Positions 14,885-27,689 of a stretch of 64,000 bases of DNA are shown here, piece after piece; position 1 is the stretch's first letter; every line of letters begins with the position of its first letter. Location of the stretch: positions 72,217-136,216 of the forward strand of contig QAOA01001864.1 in NCBI GenBank assembly GCA_003255065.1, read 5' to 3'. The stretch is from Cercis canadensis. Taxonomy: Eukaryota > Streptophyta > Magnoliopsida > Fabales > Fabaceae. Position numbers and translations under genes: made by a program. A model generated the notes under the pieces. That model was not told the DNA's origin. It searched no databases and worked only from the letters and a program-made list of their open reading frames with translations.

Positions 14885-17522
14885 CGTGACTTATTATATC
14901 ACATCTAAAAGGGTGTATAGCATAGAAACAACCTATAAATATATAACAAAAACTAAGCAATATATGATGATTTTTAAGATACATTTAACCCAAGTTAATA
15001 TATTTTGTTTATGGTCAATTATCAATTTATTATAAAATCCTCCAGTTTAAGAACACAAATGACAATATTGAGTAGTCTTAGACATATAATAATTAAGGAG
15101 AACTATATAAGTACTTGTCTAATTATTTAATTTCTAATGATCATTATCATAATTCTAATAAACATCCAACGATAAAACTAACCTGCAAATTAATGATGAA
15201 AGAATGCTACCTCCTCAACCTAGCTAGATTCTTCTTTTAAATTGAGGGTAGGGGTGTGGACAGAGGAAAGATCCAGTTACGTGTAAAAATCAGTATAGAA
15301 CTCCTGCAATGGTCACAAGATCAAATAAAACAAGAAAGACCTTTCATAGGGTTTAAAAAGTCATGAAATAATAGTAAGACCACCAATGGGTGTCATATCT
15401 TTCTGCCTCTAACTCCAAATTTTCAGTGCCAAAAATATATTATAAGCATACTTAGCCCTCCCAAATTGCAAAAACCTAATTATATATTGCGGTTTGCATG
15501 TGCACCAAAATGAAAGCATTCAATCTTAGCATGTTGTGTATTTACTGCATGCACGTTAGCATTTAGTGACTGTTGTTGGCGCAATTTTAGCTACGACACA
15601 CATACCCATCTCATGTTTGCATTAGATTAGTACCAAACATTTATTGATATCATGTGCTAGCTCAACACCTTTAAAGAGAAAATGATACTAGACATAGTAA
15701 TCAAGCATAATTGTCTTGTTTTATAGTTGGGTTGTGTTTAAGCTAACCAGCTGGAATTGGCAGATTTAGCTCTATTCTGCATTTATTTTTAGTGAAGATT
15801 CAGGTTTGGGATATAGATATTGACTCTAACAAAGTATGTTTGTCCTAGTTTCTGACAATAATCAACATAGAGGATAAAATAACTCGTCAAATCCTTTTCA
15901 AGCAATAATGGACAGCTTGTGAATATGAAGATCATAAAAGGAATCACTTCTTAATACTTCGCATATGTTCAAACTACAATAACATTTACCTCAGCAGCAA
16001 GATTCATACACACACATGTTTATCTGTATAAAGTTTCTCAAAAGTCTTGAATAATATTATACTAATTAATTCTTGAGAAGTTCATTATCACTCCTACCAT
16101 GAACATATTACATTTTCATCTCGTAAGATCTTTTTTTCTTTGTTATAGATAAATGGAATTAGATTTTTTAGTTAGCCATATGGGGAAATGTGAATTCATC
16201 TCATAAGAGTAACCATTCCTATTTTGTGTAAATTAATCAACTTTGCTTCTAATATACCATCATAATAAATTATATTATTCAACATCTTCTACACTGTTGA
16301 TATCGCTGATTTCTATCATTAGTGACATAATTATGGTACCACTGCTGCCTCTACCATCATTGCTATAACTAGTATGCATTACTTAAATTGTTCTTATTGT
16401 CATTAATGTTACAATCATTTCAATGTATATGCATAAATAGCAATATCAGATGATAGGCACAACAATCCTATGAAATAACCTCAGAAAACGTAAGAAAATA
16501 AACGGAAGATGGACATTAACGAATCTGAATATCTCCTTGATCGGATAAACCAAGTTCTCCGAGTAATGCATAATCTTAGTTTTCCTCGCAGTTATACATA
16601 TATATCAGTACAAATTTTTGCGTCTGAGTTCAATGACCTCATTTTTTTTTCACCAACTCCACGGCGCGCTCTCTTAAAGATTTTTCTGTTAAAGAGAAAT
16701 GATAAATCCACAAACGGTGTGTACATAAAATTATGATATGATAGAATTTAGTTAAATATAAAAAATTTTAAGTGAAACCATTTGATTTTAGATTCTACTA
16801 CACAATACATATTTATGAAATTTTATGACAACAAATTAATATATACATCTCTTTGTTAAAATCATATGCATATACGTGTTTTGGTATAAATAGTTATGAA
16901 AAAATGATGTGCAACTAGCTTGCATAATACCTAATTGTCTAATGCACTTATGGTAGACTACATATACGTGACCTTTTTTGGTAGTAGCTGAATATTTTGA
17001 AAAAGTTTATAGTTTCACGCCAAGCAAGTGTGTATTATCTATGTTCTCAGATCAAGATTTGTTTTTAGTTTAGATGCGCAAACATATATATGTTTGCAGC
17101 TAAATTATATACAAGTAGATTGACTCAAATATCTCATCAATAAAGATAGTTAACTTTCACAGTTGAGATAAATTTATAGGACCAAAAAGGGTGGGAATTG
17201 GAAATGTGAAATAATAACATGGATGATTGTGTATACTTTTAACAGATCTTCTTATTGTAATTTCTATCGTTATGCTTATACAAATTAAGCTTATTAGATA
17301 CTCTTCCACTTCCATGTAAAGCACCAATTAGACACATACTATCAATAACTGGGACTCCAATTTTGGTCCCAATCATTTTGGATTTGTGTTTTGAGTGATA
17401 CTCAGACTATAATCATGGTTATCCCACCAATAAGAAACCTACAGAAACCATTTAACAACTCCCATCAGACTTGGCATCAATGCCTGACAGAGAAAGAAAC
17501 TTTCAGTTAATAGAGGTGGTCC

Positions 17523-17553
<31 letters not shown>

Positions 17554-20370
17554 AGCTACATGCATCATCATAGTTGGGAGAGTACTTACTGTTTACTGAT
17601 TCTCCCTTCATTTTTGGTGGAGACAAAATGATAGGAACAGAAAAAGGAAAAGATGATTAGAAAGGAAAACAAAAAAGAAAGCAATAAATATAAACGTGGG
17701 CAGTGAGAGCAGAACTAGAAGTGCAAATCAAAGAGAGATGTCATTAATGCCAATATAGAGAAGTAGAAGGGGGAGGCATGGGCATGCAAATGCAATATCT
17801 TGGGCTCTATATATCTAATGGTACGGATAGGTTGAGAGAGAATGGTACATGCACACGTTTGCAGTTTGCTAGAAGGCATGTATTAATGTGTTATATATGT
17901 ATACGAGAGAGGAGTTATGGCCAAAACGCCAAAAGGGTTCAAAAGTAGCCAAGACACTAATTAAGCATAAGGATAGCAATGCTACTTCTCAGGAAGGTCT
18001 ATTTCAGTTGCTAAAGTTGTTTGATGGGATTGTAGTCCCAATTTTCTGCCTAGTTTCCTGTCTGTCTGCCCTAAATAGAGGGAAACTTGGCCATGCATGG
18101 TCCCCTTTTCAATTGTCAGACCCTATGAAAAGATCATGTATAGATACTAAGAACACATTTATTGTTTGATAAGTTATATTTATAACTATATATTATCAAA
18201 CAAATCTCTTATTTTCTTTCTCTTTCTTTTTGTTTTAATTTTTATTATGATTGATGAAATAAGTCTGATTTTCATTTTGTAGACAAATTTATTGTTTCCT
18301 TTTAAATTACAATCATTTTTATGCGATATATCTAAGTTATTGACTCCTGTAAAAATTGTTAAATATATATGAACGAGTTTGTTAAGTAAGTAAACTTTAT
18401 TTCCACGAAAACTGAACACTTTAAATGAAGATTGTGTCAGCTAGGTCATAACTTAAGAGCTAACTAAAAACAAAAACAAAAAACACTTAATAGATAGAAG
18501 AAATAACTTGGTTGCTTAAAATTATTTGGATCTTGGCGACACAAAAAGACTGTAAATTAAAAGCCTAGAAGTGGGTCTGCAACATAAACCCCTTGTGTTA
18601 AGTCAGAGATAGTGTATGATAGCTAAAAAGTTCATAAGAAACAGTGGTAGTTGAGTGGTTGTAGCAGGCAGAAAAATGATTGAATGAATGGAATGATGAG
18701 CAGCGTGGTTTCATCATATCATAGTATATATAAGTGGCACTTTGCCAAATGTTGGTGAAGCAGACTAAAAATTAATACATCTGAGCTAGCTAGAAACACG
18801 TTTAATAATTTAATTTCAGATATATATTTTCAAATATGCATGTGTAGTAGCGTTTGCAATTAGCATAACTCCAAACAAAAATTAAACCTATTAGTCAATA
18901 TGAAAGAAAAGAAAGGTTAAAGGACAAGCAATGTACATTAGTGCATGTTCATACTTTCTAGCTACCTATTATTCTTTTATTGCCACGTTTTTTCATATAT
19001 ATAGGGTCTTCCCCTACCTATGCATGACATCTTGCGAAGACCAGCGTGTGGTCATTGCAGAAAATGACAGCTGAATTTCAACCTTCTATCATATATTAAT
19101 TTGTCTTGAAATTATTCTATGTTATGGTATGGGGTTTCTTTGACTCTTGTATCTGTTTTGTAGTCTTTCCTTTGTCTGTTTGCAGGGTAACAAAAAACAA
19201 AAATGAGACTCTTTCTTTCATTCATTCTTTCTTTTTTATCCTCTTCGAAATTTTAAGATTACCTTATAGCATTTACTAAAACCAAAATTATTGTAACGGC
19301 TGGTGTGTTTATATAGAAAATTATACACTTTTTAAATAAAAGCAACAACTTGACAAGTTTTACTCGTGAAACTGTTCAAAAGTCTCAATTTTTTATTGAA
19401 CAAAACATTTTTAAAATCATCTAAATATATATATAATTTTTTTAAGAAAACAATTATAGTTTAAATCTATATATAATGGCAAGGAATAGTGAGATATAAT
19501 GTAGTCAAAATCACATTACTCAGTGCAAGTCTTGACATTCAGTTGCTAGTTACACGTGTTCAGTGGATAAGTACTGTTTTTATCTTGTTCTTTACGTTGA
19601 CAATGGTTTTCTTTTCGCACATTCAATATATTGATAACTGTTAGTAAACTCAGTACAAATTGACAATTTCAGGGAAGAAAAAAGAAAGAAGAAAGATTTA
19701 AATTGAAAACATGTAAACGCTTGAAGATTTTGGGGTTTGACTCAATTTAGTACACTGACCCCTTTTGATTCTTAAACGCATATCTATATTTCCATGATGT
19801 TATCAAATACAAACTTAAAAACCCTTGTGCCACCTAATAAATTAATCTTTTGAGATAATTGATTAATTTCTTCAATATCAAATCTGTTTTCTGTTGACTT
19901 TCCTTCGAGTTCTTTTAGACTTTCATATAATAAGGAAAAATGTGTTGATGACCTTCCAAATTTATCAAATGTTTCCAAAGGGACGATAAAACTACTCTGA
20001 AATTTTCACCGAATAATAAATTTTAATTGTTCTTAAGCTTCAATTTTACATAATCAATCACAAAATTCAACAAAATAAATTTAAGAAATAGAAAATTATA
20101 TATAATAATAGGTAATTAACAAATTATTTATATAATACATCCCTAATATTTTTGACTCTTGAATATCGAACTATAGTGACTGTACGTGAAGGGTGGTGAG
20201 TGGATGAATCTAACTCCCAATAGCCTTCAACTAATTAATATTCCAACTTTTCGGTTTATGCATTGCACAATAACCCAAACTTGCAATTACTAACCCACCG
20301 CTTCTCAATAGAACCCTACAATACATACCCCCTCACTTCTTGACTTTCAAACCCCTCCATTCCACTCTAC
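14885..20370. other. Long AT-rich intergenic stretch upstream of WOX9
   Basis: No coding gene is supported. Short open frames, for example a 93-codon frame at 17888-18169, have no recognisable domain or splice context. A GA microsatellite lies at 17526-17553. The size suits an extended promoter region for the developmental gene that follows, but no specific element can be proven by eye. Confidence 0.45.
17526..17553 (+). repeat. (GA)n microsatellite
   Basis: About 14 uninterrupted GA dinucleotides. GA runs are common in plant promoters and leaders; no gene is seen directly attached to this one. Confidence 0.9.
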
Positions 20371-20373
20371 CCC

Positions 20374-21253
20374 TATTTATTCCTGCAACAACCTCTTCCA
20401 TTAGAATAATCACACACTTATTTCTTCCTCTCATTAAATACACTGCAAATAAAGCAAACCCGAGTTAGCAAGAGAGAAGAAGAGAATCATCTACCCCCAC
20501 CATTCCACCATAGAAATCTGGAAAAAGAAGAAAGAGACAAACTGATCAGAACCCACCACCTCTTTTAAAAGCCTCCTTTGCTAGCATTTAGAGCTTCCTC
20601 TGCCATCTCTGCAGCAAGATTCCTAATTAAGTCCCCAGCATGTATTCCTTTCCATGTTCCCTTTGCTTCTCGACCGGGGGGAATTTGCTTGTACTTTAAA
20701 GAACTTGTTCATACAAGTATTATTATTTCCCACTATTAATGCAAAAGAGAGTACAAAGGCTAGCAGGGAATGGGAGACTTGGTACTCTCTCTTATCTTCA
20801 TTCCCCTTTTTCATTTATTTTCCCTTCCCTTTTCTAGTTTCTCTTTCCCACAGGCGATTCCTGTTGTGGGTTCCTCCCATTTTTATATATGTCTTTGATT
20901 CACTTTCTCATTTTTTCTATGCATTTCTTTTCTTAATAGTACATATGTATAAAGGGTTTCCTCCATTTTTATATAATTTAACTATTTCATATTTTTCTTT
21001 AGGAGATAGGTAATGGGTTTTTTTTACTTAATTAATCATTATTATTGTTGAAAGTGTGATAGAGAATGGAATTGCAGGGGTAGGTGAGGAGGCTATAAGA
21101 GGAGGTGTTATGTTCTGGCTAGAGGGTTCAGTCCAAAAAGTAGCAAGAGCTGAGCAACAAAAGGGCTACTTGTTATTGTTTTTTTCTTTTGGTTGGCTGC
21201 TTTGATATTCAGCTAGATTTCAGTTTCATCAATTCATCATCATCATCATCATC
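20374..21253 (+). promoter_or_regulatory. Likely promoter and long leader of WOX9
   Basis: A TATTTAT box at about 20374-20380 is followed by C/T- and GA-rich sequence typical of plant leaders. The putative leader is about 850 bases and contains several upstream ATG codons, including one at about 20640. A (CAT)n run runs directly into the start codon at 21254. A splice donor-like GGTAATGG at about 21009 could mark a leader intron. All of this is inference from signals. Confidence 0.4.
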
Positions 21254-23135
21254 ATGGCTTCCTCTAACAGACACTGGCCAAGCATGTTCAAGTCCAAGCC
21301 CTGCAACACCCACCACCAATGGCAACATGACATCAACTCCTCCCTTATCTCCACTGGTTGCCACAGAAGCCCTTACACCTCAGGTTTGTAGCCAAAATAT
21401 TACTCACCATTTTCAACTTCAACCTCAAATTTATAGTAATTGGAAAACTTACAATCCATTTTTTGCCTCTCAATATCAAATTTTTAATCCTTTTTCTGAA
21501 TTGGGTTTTAAAAAAAGCTTCCAAATTTACTCTTGTTTATGTTTTTAGTTGGAGGGTGTGAGGAGAGGAGTCCGGAGCCAAAGCCAAGGTGGAATCCGAA
21601 ACCTGAACAAATTAGGATACTTGAGAACATCTTCAACTCAGGGATGGTAAACCCTCCAAGGGATGAGATAAGGAAGATAAGAGCACAATTGCAAGAGTAT
21701 GGTCAAGTGGGTGATGCCAATGTTTTCTATTGGTTCCAGAACCGCAAATCCAGAAGCAAGCACAAGCTTCGTCACCTCCAAAACTCAAAGAATAATAATC
21801 AAACCACCCCACAAACCCAAAACCCTTGTTCCTTTCCTTCCACCACCATCGCCACCAACACAGCACCTAATTCATCATCCTCTTCCTCTTCTGAGAAATC
21901 ATCTCTAAAAGAAATACCCACCAAGGCATTCTCAGTTGGGTTTTCTAATGTCAATGAGGTGGTACCAAATTCCCCTCCTACCTCTGTGAGACAGACCTAT
22001 TTTCGTCCTCACAATGAGAATACTAATCTGTCTCCAGCTGAGCCCTTCTTCTACCCAATGCAAGTGCAGCATAATGGAGGTGGAGGTGGAGGAGGAGGAG
22101 GAGGAGGAGGAGTGGGGAATATAACACAAGGGTTTTGCTTCTCTGAGCTCTCTAATGTGGTTCAGCTTCAAAATCAAGCTCATTCTGAACAACAAAATGT
22201 TGGGCCTTGCACTAACATCTTGCTTAGTGAGATTATGAACAATAACCATGGAGGATGTGTTGTTGCTAAGAAAGAGCAAGATCATGAAAAGGTCATGAAG
22301 ATGATGGAACAGCATCCACAGCTCAGTTTCTGTGTCACTTCTGCTGCTTCAACCTCTCTCACTCATAATACTGTTGTCCCTCCCATTACCACCACCACTG
22401 TTACTGTTCCATCCCCCATCCCTCAAATTCAAGGTAATTTTTTTCTTTTTTAAATTACCTAATTAAGTCAAACTTGAGTTTGATTGCATGTGCATGGTAA
22501 GCTATAGTAATCTCCCTCTACACTTTATTCTTCCCCTCCACCACTCACTAGTTGTGCATGTTTGGGTCAACTTAGAATCCTTAACTGCACAATCCCTAGA
22601 TTTTTTTTTTACCTGAATTTTTCTTGTTTCCATTGTTTTAACTAGAAAAAAAAATCTAAGAATTTGTGATTTATTTGAGGAAGGGCAAGGGCAAATTTGG
22701 AATAATGGATATAAAAAGGAGGGTGGTATGGTCATTTGGATGTGGTAATTGTGATTTTTGTCTAGAATGGACGTGTGCATGGCTAGTGTGGTGACCTGGG
22801 TTTGGATTTGGATGAGGTTTGTGTAATAATAATATTGCAAGTGTTGCAGTTGCACATGAGATATGATTTGGTGTTTCTCAGGTGTTGGTGAACCGGGGGC
22901 AGTGGGCCCAGCTAGTGTTGCGGTAAAATCTACAGTGTTCATAAACGACGTCGCATTCGAGGTTGCGGTGGGACCCTTCAACGTGCGCGCGGCTTTTGGT
23001 GATGACGCGGTTCTCATCCATGGTGCTTCTGGTCAGCCCGTTCTCACTAATGAGTGGGGTGTCACCCATTCACTCCAGCACGGCGCATTTTATTATCTGG
23101 TGTGCACGTTAAGATCCTCTAGTTTTACAATTTGA
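21254..23135 (+). CDS. WOX9: WUSCHEL-related homeobox protein, WOX9 type, 3 exons
   Basis: Exons are 21254-21383, 21555-22433 and 22882-23135, giving about 420 residues. It is a nuclear homeodomain factor; WOX8/WOX9 (STIMPY) promote embryo and meristem growth in Arabidopsis. The N-terminus [17 protein letters not shown] is the signature of the WOX8/9 branch. The homeodomain covers about residues 52-115 (from [16 protein letters not shown] to [16 protein letters not shown]). After it come Ser/Asn-rich stretches, a run of 12 Gly (about 22075-22110), the GFCFSEL block, and a C-terminal block [15 protein letters not shown]...[13 protein letters not shown]...GAFYYL that is conserved in WOX9 proteins. 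Exon 2 may also start at 21549 (tandem acceptors 6 bases apart), adding two residues. The chain runs 10 residues past YYLV; a donor-like GTGTGC at 23101 leaves an alternative end possible. Confidence 0.93.
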
Positions 23136-26100
23136 CAATAATCAAATACGCATCTTATTAATTGTGTAAATAAACCTATTTTTAGTTTTCTCCACAATTT
23201 ATTGACATTTCTTTATTTTCTTTCTTTCTTTTTTTTCCTAATTTTACCATTTTGCAGATTTAGCAAGGAAAAGGTTGAAGAAGAAATGGGATTTCGATAT
23301 GGTGTTTTCTTTCAATCTTCCCCATGTTCTCTTTTTGTGTGTTAGGGTTGCAACAGGGTTTTATTTACTAGTAATTAGGATAGGAGGATGAGTTTGGTGG
23401 TTCTAAGTTGGAAAATGGGAAGTTGTGGACCTATATATGTAATTTTTCTTTATTTACTTTGTTCTGAAGTTGAAAAGCAAGCTATTTTTAATTAAATGAT
23501 ATGGCTCCTATATATGGGATGTGCTATTAATATGATCATCCAAAAAAGAAGTTTAATGCATGTGTACATTGAATGTGAATGTCAATGAGGTGGTGAGATC
23601 ATAATTTTCACAATTCCTGCCAGCTTTTGGGGCACTTGTTTACATTTCAAGTTAGCATTATTTCATGCCTGCTTCTCTTGCTGCCACCTAAGTTTCTATT
23701 TCTGCTACTTCTCTCAGAAACTGTGACTGGACTTGTGATAACGCATGGTCAAATTCAAAGATGATTACGTGTATGTAAAGTGTGCTTAAAGTGCAGAGAG
23801 AAAAAAAGAGATTAATTTAATTTGTGTGCAATCTAACCATCTTTTTACGTTTGTGAGAATTTTAGCTGCACAGGGAGAGTAATCTATGTTCTTTCCGTAA
23901 GTCACATCTGATTCATTGCAATAAAACGTAAATTTTACACGTAAAAATCTCAAGTTTGAGATATAATATTCAATAATTGATCAGTTAATTTGATTTTGCT
24001 TATTTTTCACCACTAGGAGATGTAAAATCTCAAGTTCATGAACATATCAGTTCCTAATAAGAAACCTCAATGTGGTTTCTTTACGTGTAATCAAACTCTC
24101 ATTGCTGCAACTAACCAGTGCTTTTTAATTGAAAACCAAAATCCAATGTTTTTTTAAATTAGCTCAGCTTCGCAAAACATCTAACTAAAATGAAGTAAAT
24201 TAGATTTCCATCAATGGATTGTTCATGATCAATTAAATCATTTTGTAAGTGTCTTTTAACTCGTAAAAATCTTCTCACCAAATGGATGCATATATCTTTG
24301 GTGCGTTATTAAGTTAAATCAGTATTGACTCCAAAAGAAAAACCATTTCTAAGTGGTCAAATTTATCTGTGCATATTTATTTTATAAAATTGATCTAAAG
24401 TTTCTTTTACTTGATTATTGTAGTGACAGCAGTCTTAGCTGAGTTTATGTAAAAAGTTTCATGTTGTAAACTATGGATCTTTTTCTCCATCTATGAAATT
24501 TGAAAACTATGTGTCAATGGATGAGAGAGATCAGAGAGAGAAAGAGGGATGGCAGTGTACTTATTAAACAAGATACTCTGTTTAGTTACAAGGGTGATGT
24601 AAGGAGAATGCATGCCTACTATAGACTAGGTGGAGCTAACTATTGAGGGCCAATCATATTGGTACTCTCTTATTGTTGTTTCTTTCTCCTGATTTTTTTT
24701 TTCATGTAAATTTGTGTTAGCCAAATGATTAGAAATGTCTCTTCTCAGAAGGAAAAAAGATTTTTAATGACTGACAATTACTTAACATGATCTATATTTT
24801 CAAATTATTTATTTGAAAAGCATATATTTATAAATAATCTTTTGTAAGAATTTGAGTTCCAAAACAACAAATTGGGTGAACAGGTTCGCTTCACCCATCA
24901 CCCGACGTGCTCTCATTGGTTAAGGCCATACGACTTCTTGTACAAATTTGAAGTATAAAAAGTAAAGTTTTTGGATTTTAAGGGGTGAATAAAACATATA
25001 TATAACTTACATTTTGTGCTTGTTATGAAACGTAATTTAATCATCAAAATATAGAGAGAGAAAGAGAGATTAGATTGCCAATGACTTTTGGATCTAGTTA
25101 TACTTTCTCTAGTTATAGGAATTAAAAGATTTTAAGTTATGAATTTTATTTTTGTCATATACTTCTCTCATATTTTTTTAATATATTGCGCTCCTGTATA
25201 ACTAAAACAGAAAGAGAGAGAAATTGGGTTATATACAAGAATTAAAACATTAGGTCATAGTGAGGTAGAAGTATTTAATTTTCAATCATTATGTGCTTAA
25301 AAATTACTTAATGGTCAATCGTATCTAATTATATCATAAAGTTCAATTTATTGATTAATCACTTAAACATATAATTTTATCATAGGTCATCAATTGATTA
25401 ATTCATAGAAGTTGTACTAACGTGAAAAGATATCTCGTTTGTACTAGCAACAAAAAAGGTAGATCAAATCAGAAAAAGAGAGATCACATCACGAATGTTA
25501 ATTCAAATGAAAGATGTGCTTTTTTGCTTTTTCCATATTGTTTTGAATTCAATTTTGTGAGGAAGTTATGGGAATATGTTTTCGTAAGTTTACTAGACTT
25601 CATGCATATATATAAGCTTACTTAGATCAATTCATTTAGCAAGGCCTGCTCAAATTTAAACCTAACAGTTAAGATTAATACACAATATTATGTTGTTCAC
25701 CTTGCGGTGCAACTAGGCTTTCTCAAGGACAAAAGTGGCGAAAATGCAAATGTACATGTTAACCTTTTGCTCATACTAAACGTTGCTGATAGATTTGATT
25801 AGGGTTTCAGAAAAAGAACAGTGTAGTTACTAGTCAGACCAGAGAACAGGTGCCAACCTCACTGTATGCCATTTAAAAGCGCATCTTGTTTACACGAATC
25901 AGAAAGCTCTGACCCGAAACGGAATGGTACTAATGTTTTGACATCAAGTGCCAGTTTTGTCTTCAATTGGACAATGGCAAAATGAACTCACTCACTGTTT
26001 CTATATCAACAGAAGAGTGGTTAAGTTGTTGACGAGTGGTTAAGTTATATATATTATAACTTTGTTCAAGAGTTGAGTGATGAGTGGTGCAGATTGGTTA

Positions 26101-27656
26101 ACGTGTATTATGGTAGCAACAGTGTTTGCTCTCACATTTGATACCTCGATTTGACAGACCGATTTGGATATATCAAGGAGAAGAACTGGATATCTCTGCC
26201 ATTGAAATTCCTCACACTCTCTCTTTCCCTTTTCTTCCAATCCAATGCTATGTCACACCCACACATACATTTTCTTCTGCTGCATGAACCATCATCACGT
26301 ATAGTACTTAAGTTATATGATCACTATCATGACTAAATGGTCTTCTTCTCTCTTGATGTGGCTGTGTTTCATTTGTTGGTGGAGTGGGAAGAAGCATGGT
26401 GAGCTTTTTGGTGGTCAGAGAGAGGGTTTTCAGATATGGATGTGATGGGTTTGGGACGTACTATAATTGAGTATATATTAGTGTGGAGGAGTTGGAAAAG
26501 AGTGGTTTAATTACAATCCATTTTGTAAAATACCCCCACCAAGGTATTAGGTAAAGGAACAGTCACCTTGATGGGATTGTTCTTCTTCTTGTCCATTGGA
26601 TTTCCCCTTTCTTGACATCTATTTCTTCTCTGCAAATTACATCGACATGGAAAGTGGCCATTGTTTTGAATGGAGAAATAATATCTTCACCAACTTTGTG
26701 GAGGAACCATATTTGTTCACTAGTTATAGGTAAAATGGTTAGTAGTTTTTTTTTTTATTGTTACTTTGTTGGAAGAGATTTACTTGTTATTATTTTTATT
26801 TCGAAAAGATATTAGTCTTATATTTAAAAAGTATGTGAATACTTTAGGTGTAAACCAAAAAAAGAGAATGATACTTTAAATATTAACCGTTACAAATTAT
26901 CTAAACTTTTATGATTAAATTACTTAAGTAATAATAATTACATATAAGCTTCATATTGTTTCATATTTATACATATATACATGTCAACAAATTTAATTGA
27001 ACTTATAACTGGATTCATTATACTTATTTATCCGACTCATCAAATTGTACACAATCTTACATAATATGCAATAACTATTTCTTTATAATGTTAGATATAG
27101 ATAATTATTAAATGACTCTAATGTGGGTCTATCTAAATTCAAATGCTACCATATATAAGTATAGAAGAAATATTTAATTATAATTATTCAATAAACATAA
27201 TTTAACTTTGTGTATGCATAACTATAGATAAATTGTGTATGGTAAATTTAAAATTTGACCCAAAAAAAAAAAGTTAGATCTTCTGAATTTATATTGTAAC
27301 AACTGCGTAATTTGTACAATATTTATGAAAAGTATGTATAATATATCATTACTTATTCTCAATTTATGGATTTTATTATTTGAAATACAATTGTGATCAT
27401 TGATCAATAGCATTATCAAACTTGATCTAGGCCATTTAAATAGGGCTTTTGGGCGAGCTTGGTCTTTAGTTTAGAAACTCTATTAGAAACCGAATATATT
27501 TTAGCCCAGCTCGTTTTCATTCTTGCCCTAAAATGGGCCCACTTGGCCCAATTAATACAAGTCTTGGGCTTTGCCTGTATTGAGCCTTTTGCTGACAACA
27601 AAAAAAAAAAATTGGAAGAGACCAAATGCATTTCCTATAATTGCATCCAGAAATGG

Positions 27657-27689
<33 letters not shown>

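Noticed and set aside
17888-18169. 93-codon frame on the plus strand
   Set aside because: No domain, mixed codon use, no splice or promoter context. Open by chance in AT-rich DNA.
17400-18800. Search by eye for known microRNA hairpins
   Set aside because: No match to the mature sequences I remember (miR156, 159, 160, 164, 166, 167, 169, 172, 319, 390, 393, 396, 398) and no convincing stem was found.
20654-21013. 119-codon frame upstream of WOX9
   Set aside because: It lies in the probable leader and is rich in Phe/Ser/Leu from CT-rich DNA. At most it is an upstream frame, not a separate gene.
21932-22315. 127-codon frame on the minus strand
   Set aside because: It is antisense to WOX9 exon 2; its Ser run is the complement of the glycine repeat.
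22502-23017. 171-codon frame on the minus strand
   Set aside because: It is antisense to WOX9 intron 2 and exon 3, and no protein family is recognised.
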